A DNA stretch of 64,000 nucleotides from contig NZ_JACHZQ010000005.1 of NCBI RefSeq assembly GCF_014193655.1, positions 1 through 64,000 of the forward strand, read 5' to 3'. Made by a program: the position numbers and the translations under genes. Shown one piece after another: positions 11,564 to 19,954 of this stretch. Source of the stretch: Rhizobium sp. BK313. Lineage in GTDB: Bacteria; Pseudomonadota; Alphaproteobacteria; Rhizobiales; Rhizobiaceae. How positions within the stretch are numbered: position 1 is the stretch's first letter; each line of letters begins with the position of its first letter. The notes beneath the pieces were generated by a model. The model did no database searches, was not told where the DNA came from, and saw nothing but the letters and a program-made list of their open reading frames with translations.

Positions 11564-12838
11564 TCAACTCTTATCCAGACCGTAGCAGGAATGCAAAGTC
11601 CTGACTGCCAGTTCTGCATAAGGACCGTCGATAAGGATGGAAATCTTGATTTCCGACGTCGTAATAGCCTTGATGTTGATGCCTTTTTCGGCAAGTGCCC
11701 GGAAAGCAGTCGCAGCAACGCCAGCGTGCGAACGCATACCGATGCCGATGACGGAGACTTTGACGAGACCCGATTCGTTTTGGATGACGTCGTAGCCGAT
11801 CTTTTCCTTGTTCTCGCCGAGAACGCGCAGCGCCTTTTCGACATCGCCCGAAGGAACCGTGAAGGTCATATCGGTCTTGGAACCGTCCTCAGAGATGTTC
11901 TGGACGATCATGTCGACGTTGATGTGGCTTTCGGCCAACGGCCCGAAGATCGCGGCGGAGACGCCCGGCCGGTCGGCGAGACGGCGCAGCGAGATCTGGG
12001 CTTCATCCTTGGCATAGGCAATGCCGGTGACTACTTCCTGTTCCACGATTTCTTCCTCGTCACAAATCAGCGTTCCGGGCGGGTTCAACAGATCGCCCAT
12101 GCCCGGAGCATCGGGATCTTCGAAAGAGGAGCGCACGAAAGTGCGGACCTTAAAGACCATGGCCAACTCGACCGAGCGCACCTGCAGCACCTTGGCGCCG
12201 AGCGAGGCCATTTCCAGCATTTCTTCGAAGGCGATCTTCTTCAGACGCCGCGCCTTCGGTTCGATACGCGGATCGGTCGTGTAGACGCCGTCTACATCGG
12301 TATAGATATCGCAGCGATCAGCTTTCACCGCGGCGGCGATCGCCACCGCCGAGGTATCGGAACCACCGCGGCCGAGCGTCGAGACGCGGTTGTCGGGGCC
12401 AAGGCCCTGGAAGCCGGCGACGACGGCGACCTGGCCTTCCTTCATGCGGCGGATCATTTCGCTGCCGTCGATTTCGAGAATGCGTGCCGCGCCGTGGGCG
12501 TTGTCGGTCTTGATCTGGATCTGCCAGCCCTGCCAGGAGCGGGCATTGATGCCCATCGCCTGCAGCGCGATCGCCAGGAGCCCGGAGGTTACCTGCTCGC
12601 CGGAAGCGACGACGGCGTCATACTCGCGAGCGTCATAGATCGAATGATCGGCGCCGGCGACTTTCGGCATATTCTGTACCCAGCCGACCAGTTCGTTAGT
12701 CTTGCCGGACATGGCGGAAACGACGACTGCGACCTCATGGCCCGCGTCGACCTCACGTTTCACATGGCGGGCGACATTCTTGATACGGTCCAGATCCGCG
12801 ACGGACGTCCCGCCGAATTTCATCACGATGCGTGCCAT
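11564..12838 (-). CDS. lysC: Aspartate kinase
   Basis: A 424-residue enzyme that phosphorylates aspartate, the first step to lysine, diaminopimelate, threonine and methionine. The N-terminal kinase domain begins with KFGGTSV (about 6-12) and includes GRGGSDTSAVA. Two C-terminal ACT domains (about 265-424) are the usual site of feedback inhibition by lysine and/or threonine. The length matches single-function aspartokinases. It is about 100 bases upstream of ptsP on the same strand. lysA, which completes lysine synthesis, is separately located at 54.9 kb. Confidence 0.96.
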   Translation of the reverse strand: MARIVMKFGGTSVADLDRIKNVARHVKREVDAGHEVAVVVSAMSGKTNELVGWVQNMPKVAGADHSIYDAREYDAVVASGEQVTSGLLAIALQAMGINARSWQGWQIQIKTDNAHGAARILEIDGSEMIRRMKEGQVAVVAGFQGLGPDNRVSTLGRGGSDTSAVAIAAAVKADRCDIYTDVDGVYTTDPRIEPKARRLKKIAFEEMLEMASLGAKVLQVRSVELAMVFKVRTFVRSSFEDPDAPGMGDLLNPPGTLICDEEEIVEQEVVTGIAYAKDEAQISLRRLADRPGVSAAIFGPLAESHINVDMIVQNISEDGSKTDMTFTVPSGDVEKALRVLGENKEKIGYDVIQNESGLVKVSVIGIGMRSHAGVAATAFRALAEKGINIKAITTSEIKISILIDGPYAELAVRTLHSCYGLDKS

Positions 12839-13009
12839 GTGCCTCTACCAGTACCAGCGCCGGGCGGCCGAAACGCTATGAGCCCGGCATGCAAAATCGC
12901 CCTTCCGGTGCGATACCCGGAAAAGCCTGATCTCAATGGGGGCGTCTCTTAGCGAGTTTGGCTGGCGGGTGCAATAGCGCGGGTCAGTTGGCTTTCGCGC
13001 CATCCACCC

Positions 13010-13636
13010 TCAATAATCCACCTTCAGGCTCGACCAGAGCCTGTCGAGGATTACACCTTCCTTGGCGATATTTTCCTTGTTGATGAAGGTGGCGACGAGA
13101 ATGCCGCCGTCGGGACGGCCGATCGCGGCGATTTCGTAATCCATGACATCGTTGGCCGTTGCCGTCTCCGCTTTGACGCCCTTCAACACGTTGCCGGCGG
13201 CAAGCGTTCGCTGCGTGGTTTCCTTCGTCATCTTTGCGCCGCCGTCGAGGCTTTCCTGAACCATCTGCTGGAGGACGAAATCGGTGATGCTGGAAGGATT
13301 GAGGCCCTTGTATTGCTGCACGACGACTCCGGTGCCGATCGGTGTGATCAGGGCATATTGGGTGATGCCTTCGCTCAAATCACTTTTTGCGACGGTGAAT
13401 TGGCCGTCATGGTCGAAGGAAAATTTGTCGCCGGCAAAGGTGACCGTATCGCTGCGCTGCAGTTCCACCGAAAGCTTGCGTCCGTCCTTGGTGGTCACAT
13501 CCAGCGTATCGCCAGGATTGATGCCCACTTCAACGCCGTCGATCGTCAGACGAAATCCCTTGCCGTCACCGGCAAACGCAGAGCTCACCGCAAAGCCAGA
13601 AATGACAATTACAGCCGGATGAAAGAATGATCGCAT
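13010..13636 (-). CDS. Secreted hypothetical protein
   Basis: A 208-residue protein from the ATG at 13636. It has a clear signal peptide (MRSFFHP, a hydrophobic run, then SSAFA as the likely cleavage site at about 22). The open frame extends 35 codons further upstream, but GGGAAG and the signal peptide favour 13636. The mature part has alternating charged and beta-type stretches with no cysteines, histidine clusters or enzyme motifs that I recognise. It lies in the accessory stretch between lysC and ubiG. A periplasmic or outer-surface location is inferred; function unknown. Confidence 0.7.
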   Translation of the reverse strand: MRSFFHPAVIVISGFAVSSAFAGDGKGFRLTIDGVEVGINPGDTLDVTTKDGRKLSVELQRSDTVTFAGDKFSFDHDGQFTVAKSDLSEGITQYALITPIGTGVVVQQYKGLNPSSITDFVLQQMVQESLDGGAKMTKETTQRTLAAGNVLKGVKAETATANDVMDYEIAAIGRPDGGILVATFINKENIAKEGVILDRLWSSLKVDY

Positions 13637-13788
13637 GAAGGGCTTCCCGTGACCTGACGCGTCACAATAGCTTTGGATGTAAACGCACATTTGACAATCG
13701 TGATAATTGATCGGTCGCAGACCTCCCCGAATGTCAAGCAATTCGCTGTCACCCTCTTTTTGCGGGGCGTCAATCCCCTTGCCATTTT

Positions 13789-13827
13789 AGAGCAGTTGCT
13801 CTATATCGCGTTTTAGAGCGTACGCTC
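13789..13827. repeat. Tandem short palindromes with TAGAGC theme
   Basis: AGAGCA and TGCTCT pair around a 2-base gap (13789-13802). GAGCGTACGCTC is a perfect 12-base palindrome (13816-13827). Each is preceded by TTTTA. They lie in the divergent region between the secreted hypothetical and the tetR gene, so they could be operator sites. They also resemble fragments of rhizobial intergenic palindromic repeats. I cannot choose between these. Confidence 0.45.
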
Positions 13828-13873
13828 CACAACTAAAACACCGTCGACTTGGGCAGATTCAGCGAGAATTCCA

Positions 13874-14491
13874 ATGGCAAGACCCCGGCAATTCGATGAG
13901 AACAGCGTTCTGGAAGCAGCGGGCGAGATATTCTGGTCGAGAGGCTATGAGGCGACCTCGACCCGCGATCTGACCGACCGCATGGGGCTGACGCATGCGA
14001 GCCTCTATAATGCTTTTGGTGACAAGCGTGGCCTCTATCTGAAGGCGCTCAAGCACTATCTCGATCGGAACCTACATAGCCGCATCGCGCGGATGGAGGC
14101 AACCTATTCGCCGGGCCTCACCATTGTCGGCTATTTCCAGGAGATCGTCGAACGTTCCCTGGCCGATGCCGAACATCGTGGCTGCTTACTGGTCAACACG
14201 GCCCTGGAGGCCCGCTCCGAAGATCCGGAGATACAGCGTGTCGTCGCCGATGAGACGGCCGAGATCGAAGCCTTTTTCCTTCGCTCGGTCACCGCCGCGC
14301 AGGCAAGCGGCGAAATCCCAGCAAACCAGCCGCCGGCGGATATCGCCAAATTGCTGCTCTCCGTGCAATTCGGTTTGCGCGTCCTTGTCCGCGTCCGCCC
14401 CGAACGCGAGTTGCTGGATGGTATCCTGCGGCCAGCAATGGCCATGCTGACCTTGCCGTGGCCACTGCCCGAAAGCAGGCCTGACGGATAA
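13874..14491 (+). CDS. TetR family transcriptional regulator
   Basis: A 205-residue protein with the N-terminal TetR helix-turn-helix (about 10-55): EATSTRDLTDRMGLTHASLYNAFGDKRGLYLKAL split over helix 2, the recognition helix and the family's typical KRGL turn. The C-terminal ligand domain has a GCLLVNTALE patch common in this family. It lies 81 bases upstream of, and reads the same way as, an MFS transporter gene. It therefore probably represses that transporter, and possibly itself, in response to the transported compound. The ligand is not predictable. Confidence 0.9.
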   Translation: MARPRQFDENSVLEAAGEIFWSRGYEATSTRDLTDRMGLTHASLYNAFGDKRGLYLKALKHYLDRNLHSRIARMEATYSPGLTIVGYFQEIVERSLADAEHRGCLLVNTALEARSEDPEIQRVVADETAEIEAFFLRSVTAAQASGEIPANQPPADIAKLLLSVQFGLRVLVRVRPERELLDGILRPAMAMLTLPWPLPESRPDG

Positions 14492-14572
14492 GTCTCCGTC
14501 ATAAAACTCCCCCTCTTCAAGAAACACCAAACCGGAGACGGCAAGCCGCTCCGAACAGAGAAGCTTTTTGCC

Positions 14573-15817
14573 ATGTCCGCTCCCTTACGCCATTCGAGCC
14601 GCTCTCACTCCGTTACCGAACCCGCGCCCCTTAACGCCGCTGCCTGGTACGCCACGACAGCCGGCCTCTGCGGCAGCCTCGTCACCATCGGTCTCGCCCG
14701 CTTCGCCTATACGCCGCTGATCCCACCGCTCATCGACGCACACTGGTTTTCTGCCAGCGATACGGTGACGTTGGGCGCTGCCAATTTTGCCGGATATCTC
14801 GCCGGGGCGCTGCTCGGTCGGCCATTGGCTGCTGGTCTCGGCAACCGTCAAGCGCTGCGCCTGCTGATGGTCGCCGCCACCGCCGCCTTCTTCGCCTGTG
14901 CCTTCCCTGTCTCCGTCACATGGTTCTTTGTCTGGCGCTTCCTTTCCGGTCTTGCCGGCGGCGCCATCATGGTGTTGGTCGCCACCAGCATCCTGCCACA
15001 TATCCCCGTCGCCCGCCGCGGCTTCGTCAGCGGCATGATTTTCCTCGGCCTCGGTCTCGGCATCGCCGCCTCGGGAACCCTGGTACCGGCACTGCTGCGC
15101 CTTGGCCTTCGCGAAACCTGGATCGGCTTAGGGGTCTTGTCGCTCATCCTGACCGCCGTCAGTTGGTTTGGCTGGCCGGCAACCAATCCACCGTCGCCGG
15201 CGACACATGCTGCGACCCACCACCATCTCGCAGCCAAGAGCGAATGGTCGCTGCGCATCCTCTACGGCCAATATGCCGCCAATGCCCTTGGCCTCGTGCC
15301 TGCCATGGTGCTGCTGGTCGACTATGTCGCCCGTGGTCTCGGTCGTGGCGCCGACATCGGTGCAGCCTGCTGGGTGCTCTACGGCGTTGCCGCCATCACC
15401 GGTCCGGTTCTGGCCGGCTATGCTGCCGATCGCATCGGCTTTGCGTCCGCCTATCGCGGTGCGCTGCTGCTTCAGGCGGTCGCCGGCGCCATTCTGGCCA
15501 CATCGGGCAATCCTTGGCTGGTCGCTTTTGCCACGGTACTGCTCGGCATCTTTACTCCGGGCATCGTGCCGTTGGTGCTCGGTCGCATTCAGGAAATCCT
15601 GCCGCACAGCCATATCGACCAGCGCGCCGCCTGGAGCCGGGCAACGACGGCTTTCGCTCTGTTCCAGGCGCTCGGCGGCTACGGCTATTCCTATCTCTTC
15701 ATCCATACCGGTGAAAATTACGGCATCATCTTCCTTTGTGGTGCAGTGGCGCTTGTCCTGGCCTTGCTGGCTGATGTCTTCAACGGCGTAAAGCACAGTC
15801 GGAAACACCGGGCATGA
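14573..15817 (+). CDS. YbfB/YjiJ family MFS transporter
   Basis: A 414-residue integral inner-membrane protein with about 12 hydrophobic segments. The N-terminus carries the family-typical GLARFAYTPLIP stretch in the first membrane helix, as in E. coli YbfB/YjiJ. These are members of the major facilitator superfamily with uncertain substrates, usually treated as proton-driven exporters. The gene follows a tetR-type regulator on the same strand, the common layout for an inducible efflux pump. A second ATG-rich start region is absent, so the ATG at 14573 is taken. Confidence 0.88.
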   Translation: MSAPLRHSSRSHSVTEPAPLNAAAWYATTAGLCGSLVTIGLARFAYTPLIPPLIDAHWFSASDTVTLGAANFAGYLAGALLGRPLAAGLGNRQALRLLMVAATAAFFACAFPVSVTWFFVWRFLSGLAGGAIMVLVATSILPHIPVARRGFVSGMIFLGLGLGIAASGTLVPALLRLGLRETWIGLGVLSLILTAVSWFGWPATNPPSPATHAATHHHLAAKSEWSLRILYGQYAANALGLVPAMVLLVDYVARGLGRGADIGAACWVLYGVAAITGPVLAGYAADRIGFASAYRGALLLQAVAGAILATSGNPWLVAFATVLLGIFTPGIVPLVLGRIQEILPHSHIDQRAAWSRATTAFALFQALGGYGYSYLFIHTGENYGIIFLCGAVALVLALLADVFNGVKHSRKHRA

Positions 15818-15820
15818 TGA

Positions 15821-15985
15821 AAAATTGAATCGCCCAATGCTGCTTCAGGCCAGTGTCAGATGTGGAAAGGCCTGGGCAACCCTGCATTCATCATCCTCAT
15901 TGGCCTGCATGCTGCAGCTGCCCTCTGCCATCAGTTCCTTTTGAAAGATGGAACGCTGCGCCGGATGCTTGTTCCTGCGCGCTGA
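15821..15985 (+). pseudogene. Cytochrome b561 C-terminal remnant
   Basis: The frame is open from just after a TGA at 15818 to a stop at 15983-15985. From the internal ATG at 15860 it encodes 41 residues that begin MWKGLGNP, continue FIILIGLHAAAALCHQF and end LKDGTLRRMLVPAR. This matches the last membrane helix and tail of bacterial cytochrome b561 (CybB family): the LHxAAALxHxF heme-region helix and the DGTLRRML ending. A full protein is about 180 residues with three more helices, all missing here. I read it as the leftover 3' end of a deleted gene. It is too short to bind heme. Confidence 0.6.
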
Positions 15986-16065
15986 GGCATAGTCGCCGCA
16001 GGCAGTCGAGACAGCCGGACCCTTGACATCGGCTTCTGATCGTCCGACTTCACATCTACCAGGGT

Positions 16066-16095
16066 GTCACCCGTGCAATTGTTCAGGCGGGTGAC
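16066..16095. repeat. Inverted repeat upstream of ubiG
   Basis: GTCACCCG (16066-16073) and CGGGTGAC (16088-16095) form a perfect 8-bp inverted repeat separated by 14 bases. It is about 25 bases before the ubiG start codon. It could be an operator or a leader stem-loop. A TTGACA hexamer lies just upstream at 16023-16028, but I see no good -10 box at the right spacing. Confidence 0.45.
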
Positions 16096-16120
16096 GCGGC
16101 GTAGACCAAGGAGCGAGACC

Positions 16121-16867
16121 ATGACGGAAGCGGCGAAAAGCACGATCGACCAGAGCGAAGTGGATCGCTTTTCTGCGATGGCGGCGGAATGGTGGAGCCC
16201 GACCGGCAAGTTCAAACCGCTGCACAAGTTTAATCCGGTGCGCCTGGCCTACATCCGCGACCACGCCTGCGAGAATTTCGGGCGAGATCCGAAGAGCGCA
16301 CGGCCGCTGGAGGGCCTGCGCGTGCTCGATATCGGCTGCGGCGGCGGATTGCTGTCGGAGCCGGTGGCGCGCATGGGCGCCTCGGTCGTCGGCGCCGACC
16401 CCTCCGAAAAGAACATCGGCATCGCCTCGACGCATGCGAAAGCCTCCGGCGTTCCCGTCGATTATCGCGCCGTCACCGCCGAGCAGCTGGCGGAGGCCGG
16501 CGAGACTTTCGATATCGTGCTCAATATGGAAGTGGTCGAGCATGTTGCCGATGTCGAATTTTTCCTCTCGACCTGCGCCAAGATGGTGCGCCCCGGCGGT
16601 CTGATGTTCGTCGCCACCATCAATCGGACCATGAAAGCAGCGGCGCTGGCCATCTTCGCCGCCGAAAACGTCCTGCGCTGGCTGCCGCGCGGCACGCATC
16701 AATATGAGAAGCTTGTCCGCCCGGAAGAGATCGAAAAGCCGCTCGCCGCAAACGGACTCGACATCATTGCCCGCACTGGCGTCTTCTATTCGCCGCTGCA
16801 GGATCGATGGAACCTGTCGAAGGACATGGATGTCAACTATATGCTGCTGGCAAAGCGGGCGGAGTGA
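16121..16867 (+). CDS. ubiG: Ubiquinone biosynthesis O-methyltransferase
   Basis: A 248-residue class I SAM-dependent methyltransferase. The glycine-rich SAM motif is DIGCGGG at residues 70-76. The N-terminus has the family's FSAMAAEWWSPTGKFKPLHKFNPVR stretch (about 17-41, given in part: FSAMAAEWW, KPLHKFNPVR). It carries out both O-methylations in ubiquinone synthesis. The open frame extends 19 codons further upstream, but MTEAAKS at 16121, with GGAGCG before it, is the natural start. The normal length and clear C-terminus (MDVNYMLLAKR) support an intact gene. Confidence 0.96.
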   Translation: MTEAAKSTIDQSEVDRFSAMAAEWWSPTGKFKPLHKFNPVRLAYIRDHACENFGRDPKSARPLEGLRVLDIGCGGGLLSEPVARMGASVVGADPSEKNIGIASTHAKASGVPVDYRAVTAEQLAEAGETFDIVLNMEVVEHVADVEFFLSTCAKMVRPGGLMFVATINRTMKAAALAIFAAENVLRWLPRGTHQYEKLVRPEEIEKPLAANGLDIIARTGVFYSPLQDRWNLSKDMDVNYMLLAKRAE

Positions 16868-16902
16868 AATCACCCTGCCACGGGAGGCTAGGTATTTTTC
16901 CG

Positions 16903-17487
16903 CTAAGCTTTCAGCGTCAGGACATGCGCCAGCAGATCACTTTGCCTTTCGGCATTCAACGCTGTGATCTCCTTCACTCTGCTGCGGTCGATCGTCGCCG
17001 GGGCACCGTTGGCAACATAGGGCTGCTTAAACGAAAACGCCGCAGCACTCGGTCCCTCGTCGTGAAGCCGTTCCAGCCGCTCGACACCGTCTTTCCATTC
17101 CGGAATGATATTGGCATCCACCCACCAAAGCACCAGCGGCGGCCATAGCTGTTTCACGTTCCAGTACCGTGCATGCTTGAGCGCATCGGCATGAACGCCA
17201 TTGTAGGAAAATGCCATCAGGGATTCGATATCGGTCCAAAGCGATAAGGAAGATGGCGCCGTCGCAAAACCGCTTCCTTCGATGAAGCGCGGGAAAACCT
17301 GCTTTCCCCAGCATGCCGGCCCCGGTTCGCCGTCGTAGCCGGAGCGGCCGACGAAGCCATGGGCTCGGGCGGCCGCCTCGAAATTTGCCGCTTCCCGCAC
17401 ACGAAATCCTTCGACCGCAGGGCTATCATAGGACGCGACATGCAGCCCGAAATTATACATGGCGAGATGTTTGCCGCCACGCGGCAT
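16903..17487 (-). CDS. DUF3291 domain-containing protein
   Basis: A 194-residue protein with the aromatic-rich pattern of DUF3291, including SLWTDIESLMAFSYNG and VLWWVDANIIPEW. It resembles the small alpha-beta barrel proteins related to antibiotic biosynthesis monooxygenases, but the reaction is unknown. The ATG at 17487 overlaps the stop of the DUF1178 gene (TGATG), which argues for translational coupling and for this start over the internal ATG at 17460. It is the last gene of a five-gene leftward run from comF. Confidence 0.75.
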   Translation of the reverse strand: MPRGGKHLAMYNFGLHVASYDSPAVEGFRVREAANFEAAARAHGFVGRSGYDGEPGPACWGKQVFPRFIEGSGFATAPSSLSLWTDIESLMAFSYNGVHADALKHARYWNVKQLWPPLVLWWVDANIIPEWKDGVERLERLHDEGPSAAAFSFKQPYVANGAPATIDRSRVKEITALNAERQSDLLAHVLTLKA

Positions 17488-17915
17488 CAGTTGATATCGT
17501 CCGGCAACACCGGGATGGCGGCGATCTCGATGCCTTCTTCGACCAGGGCCTGCGCCTCGTCCGGCGTCGCCTTGCCGATGATGCCCCGCGCGTCCGCCTC
17601 GCCGTAGTGGATCTTGCGGGCTTCTTCCGGGAATTTCGTGCCAACGTCCTCGGCGTTAGCCTTGATGGCGTCGACGGCCTCCTTCAGCTTGATCAAGGCT
17701 TCCTTGCGCGCAGTGTCCATGGCAAGCGTCTGCAATTCCTCCTTCTTGCGCGCGGTGGAAACCGACGGCGCCATCAGGAGTTTGGAGATCGCCCCCGAAT
17801 TGCAGACGGGGCAGGTCAGGAAACCGCTTGCGACCTGTCGGTCGAAATCGGCGCTTTCCGAAAACCAGCCCTCGAACTCGTGGGCGTTGTCACATCTCAG
17901 CGAATAACGGATCAA
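17487..17915 (-). CDS. DUF1178 family protein
   Basis: A 142-residue protein of the DUF1178 family. The N-terminus MIRYSLRCDNAHEFEGWF and the CPVCNSG pair (about 35-38) with an earlier Cys8 suggest a small zinc ribbon. The C-terminal half is helical. Function is not established. The start codon is TTG at 17915, overlapping the nitrilase stop (TTGA). The gene is commonly next to a nitrilase-like carbon-nitrogen hydrolase in alphaproteobacteria, as here. Confidence 0.88.
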   Translation of the reverse strand: MIRYSLRCDNAHEFEGWFSESADFDRQVASGFLTCPVCNSGAISKLLMAPSVSTARKKEELQTLAMDTARKEALIKLKEAVDAIKANAEDVGTKFPEEARKIHYGEADARGIIGKATPDEAQALVEEGIEIAAIPVLPDDIN

Positions 17916-18769
17916 GCAGCGACGCCTCCAGCCGCCGGCGTCGCGATCTTCTCCAGCGAAAACTCGCGCGCATTTTTAAGGTTGGGGATCTTGTCGTGAG
18001 CGGATTTGACTGCGGCGACATCGATCTCGGCGACGACAACCGCTTCGCCGGTGCCGCCGGCCGATGCGAGCACCCTGCCCCAGGGGTCGATAATCATCGA
18101 ATGGCCGAAAGTCTCGCGGCCGTCCTCATGCAATCCAGCCTGAGCAGCGGCAATGACGAACATCCCGTTTTCAATGGCGCGGGCCCGGAGCAGGATTTCC
18201 CAATGTGCCTCGCCTGTCTGCCTGGTGAAGGCGGCCGGTACCGTCATCACCTCGGCGCCGGCAACGGCCTGCGCGCGGAATAGCTGCGGAAAGCGGACAT
18301 CGTAGCAAATGGAGAAACCGAGCTCAGCAAAGGGCAGCGACACGATGCGCGCCTCGGAGCCGGGACGATAGACCGCGCTCTCGCGCCAGCTCTCGCCATT
18401 GTCGAGATCGACGTCGAACATGTGGATCTTGTCGTAGCGGCTGAGCAGCTTACCGTCCGGACCAAAGAGGAAGCCGCGATTGGCGATCTTGCCGTCGTCG
18501 AGCGCGATCGGTGTCGAGCCGACATGCAGATGGATGCCGAGCTCCTGGGCGAGCTCTGCGGCTGTCTTGACGATGATATCATTGGTCTCGTCTCGCAGGA
18601 CGGCGCGCAGACCCGGCCGATCCTTCTGCACCGCTCCGGTCATTTCCGGTGTCTGCACATAAACTGCGCCTTGCGCCGCAGCCTCACGAACCAGCCGCAC
18701 CATATCGGCAGCGTTCTTTACCGGATCGACACCGGAGCACATCTGGATGGCGGCGGCTTTGAAGGTCAT
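17912..18769 (-). CDS. Carbon-nitrogen hydrolase, Nit2/omega-amidase type
   Basis: A 285-residue nitrilase-superfamily enzyme with the full catalytic triad: Glu42 in QTPEMTG, Lys114 in YDKIHMFDVD and Cys155 in SICYDVRFP. The sequence pattern fits the Nit1/Nit2 branch. These enzymes act on deaminated glutathione or on omega-amides such as 2-oxoglutaramate, rather than true nitriles. Its neighbour grxC, 23 bases upstream, fits a role in glutathione repair, but that is inference. The start at 18769 has TTTCTCTC-rich sequence on the opposite strand, giving GAGAGAAAG before the ATG as ribosome site. Confidence 0.9.
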   Translation of the reverse strand: MTFKAAAIQMCSGVDPVKNAADMVRLVREAAAQGAVYVQTPEMTGAVQKDRPGLRAVLRDETNDIIVKTAAELAQELGIHLHVGSTPIALDDGKIANRGFLFGPDGKLLSRYDKIHMFDVDLDNGESWRESAVYRPGSEARIVSLPFAELGFSICYDVRFPQLFRAQAVAGAEVMTVPAAFTRQTGEAHWEILLRARAIENGMFVIAAAQAGLHEDGRETFGHSMIIDPWGRVLASAGGTGEAVVVAEIDVAAVKSAHDKIPNLKNAREFSLEKIATPAAGGVAA

Positions 18770-18792
18770 CTTTCTCTCCCGTTTGATCCGGT

Positions 18793-19050
18793 TCAGGCGG
18801 CAAGCAGCGGATCGAGCTTGCCGGCCCGGTCAAGCGCATGAATATCATCGCATCCGCCGACATGCTCGCCATTGATGAAGATCTGCGGGAAGGTCGAATG
18901 GCCCTTCGCCTTCGAAATCATCTCCTGACGCAGCTCGGGCGAATAGGTAGCATTGTGTTCGACATATTCGACGCCCTTGGAGTCAAGCAGGGATTTCGCC
19001 CGGGCGCAATAGCCACAGAATTCACGCGTATAGATGACAACGGATGCCAT
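18793..19050 (-). CDS. grxC: Glutaredoxin 3
   Basis: An 85-residue dithiol glutaredoxin with active site CGYC at residues 12-15, in place of the more common CPYC. The GSH-binding elements FPQIFINGEHVGGCDD follow, including the cis-Pro and the GG-C-D pocket. The length is typical of GrxC. It reduces protein disulfides and glutathione mixed disulfides in the cytoplasm. GGAG lies six bases before the ATG at 19050. It sits between comF and the nitrilase gene with short gaps, so it belongs to the same leftward operon. Confidence 0.94.
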   Translation of the reverse strand: MASVVIYTREFCGYCARAKSLLDSKGVEYVEHNATYSPELRQEMISKAKGHSTFPQIFINGEHVGGCDDIHALDRAGKLDPLLAA

Positions 19051-19080
19051 GATCCACTCCGAAAAAAGACAGGTTTACTG

Positions 19081-19866
19081 TCATATAGGATCGCCGACAG
19101 CCCTTGCAAAGGTCAAAACCGTCACGTCAGCCGCGCCTGCTTTTTTCAACACCCGCGTCGCCGCAGCCACCGTAGCACCCGTCGTATAGACATCATCGAT
19201 CAGGACGACACGACGGCCAAAAACATCGCCGGCGCGACCCTCGGCAATGGCGAAGGCACCACGCACATTGTCCTGGCGCGCCCTCGCCCCGAGACCGACC
19301 TGCTGGCTCGTCCGCTTCGTGCGCAACAGCGTCGCGGCGAGCAGCGGCTTGCCGGAAAGCCGTGCCAGATGACGAGCAAGTTCCGCCGCCTGATTGTATT
19401 TGCGCGAGAACAGCCGCGCCCGATGCAATGGCACCGGAATGATGGCATCACAGGCGGCGATCGCGCCGTCGCTGGCGCGCAGCATCCAGCCGGCCATCAT
19501 CGGCGCCAGATCGGTGCGATCGCGATATTTCAATCCAAGCACCAGATCGCGGACGACGCCGTCGTGAATTGCCGCCGAGCGCAGCCGGTCGAACACGGGT
19601 GGATCGGCGATCGCCTCGGCGCTCAGGATCCCCGTTCCGAGATCATGGGAAAACGGACTGCCCAGCACCTCGCAATAGGGCCGCTCGATGAAACGGATGC
19701 CGGACCAGCAGGCAGGGCAAAGACTGCGATGTGCGCCCGTGGAAACGCCGCAGCCGGCGCAAGCCGGCGGATAGATGATATCGGCCAGCACCGACCACGG
19801 CTTTATCAAGCCGGTCCGCAGCATCGATGCCGTGATTTCGCGTCCCATCATCCCCATATGGTTGAC
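19081..19866 (-). CDS. comF: ComF family phosphoribosyltransferase-like protein
   Basis: About 261 residues. An N-terminal zinc ribbon (PACAGCG, later CPACW) is followed by a type I phosphoribosyltransferase domain whose PRPP motif is VVLIDDVYTTGATV near the C-terminus. ComF proteins take part in DNA uptake in competent bacteria; in others the role is unclear. The frame runs up to 19956, which would overlap the divergent methyltransferase gene. A GTG at 19866 with AGGA eight bases upstream is the best start; an ATG at 19857 is the alternative. It is the first gene of the comF-grxC-nitrilase-DUF1178-DUF3291 run. Confidence 0.9.
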   Translation of the reverse strand, partial: VNHMGMMGREITASMLRTGLIKPWSVLADIIYPPACAGCGVSTGAHRSLCPACWSGIRFIERPYCEVLGSPFSHDLGTGILSAEAIADPPVFDRLRSAAIHDGVVRDLVLGLKYRDRTDLAPMMAGWMLRASDGAIAACDAIIPVPLHRARLFSRKYNQAAELARHLARLSGKPLLAATLLRTKRTSQQVGLGARARQDNVRGAFAIAEGRAGDVFGRRVVLIDDVYTTGATVAAATRVLKKAGAADVTVLTFARAVGDPI

Positions 19867-19954
19867 ACTAGCTTTTTCCTGGCGCCTTTGCGAAGGGAAA
19901 AACAGGCGCACGCAACGCCTCCGCCATAGACATTCATGACTGCAGGAATCCGCC

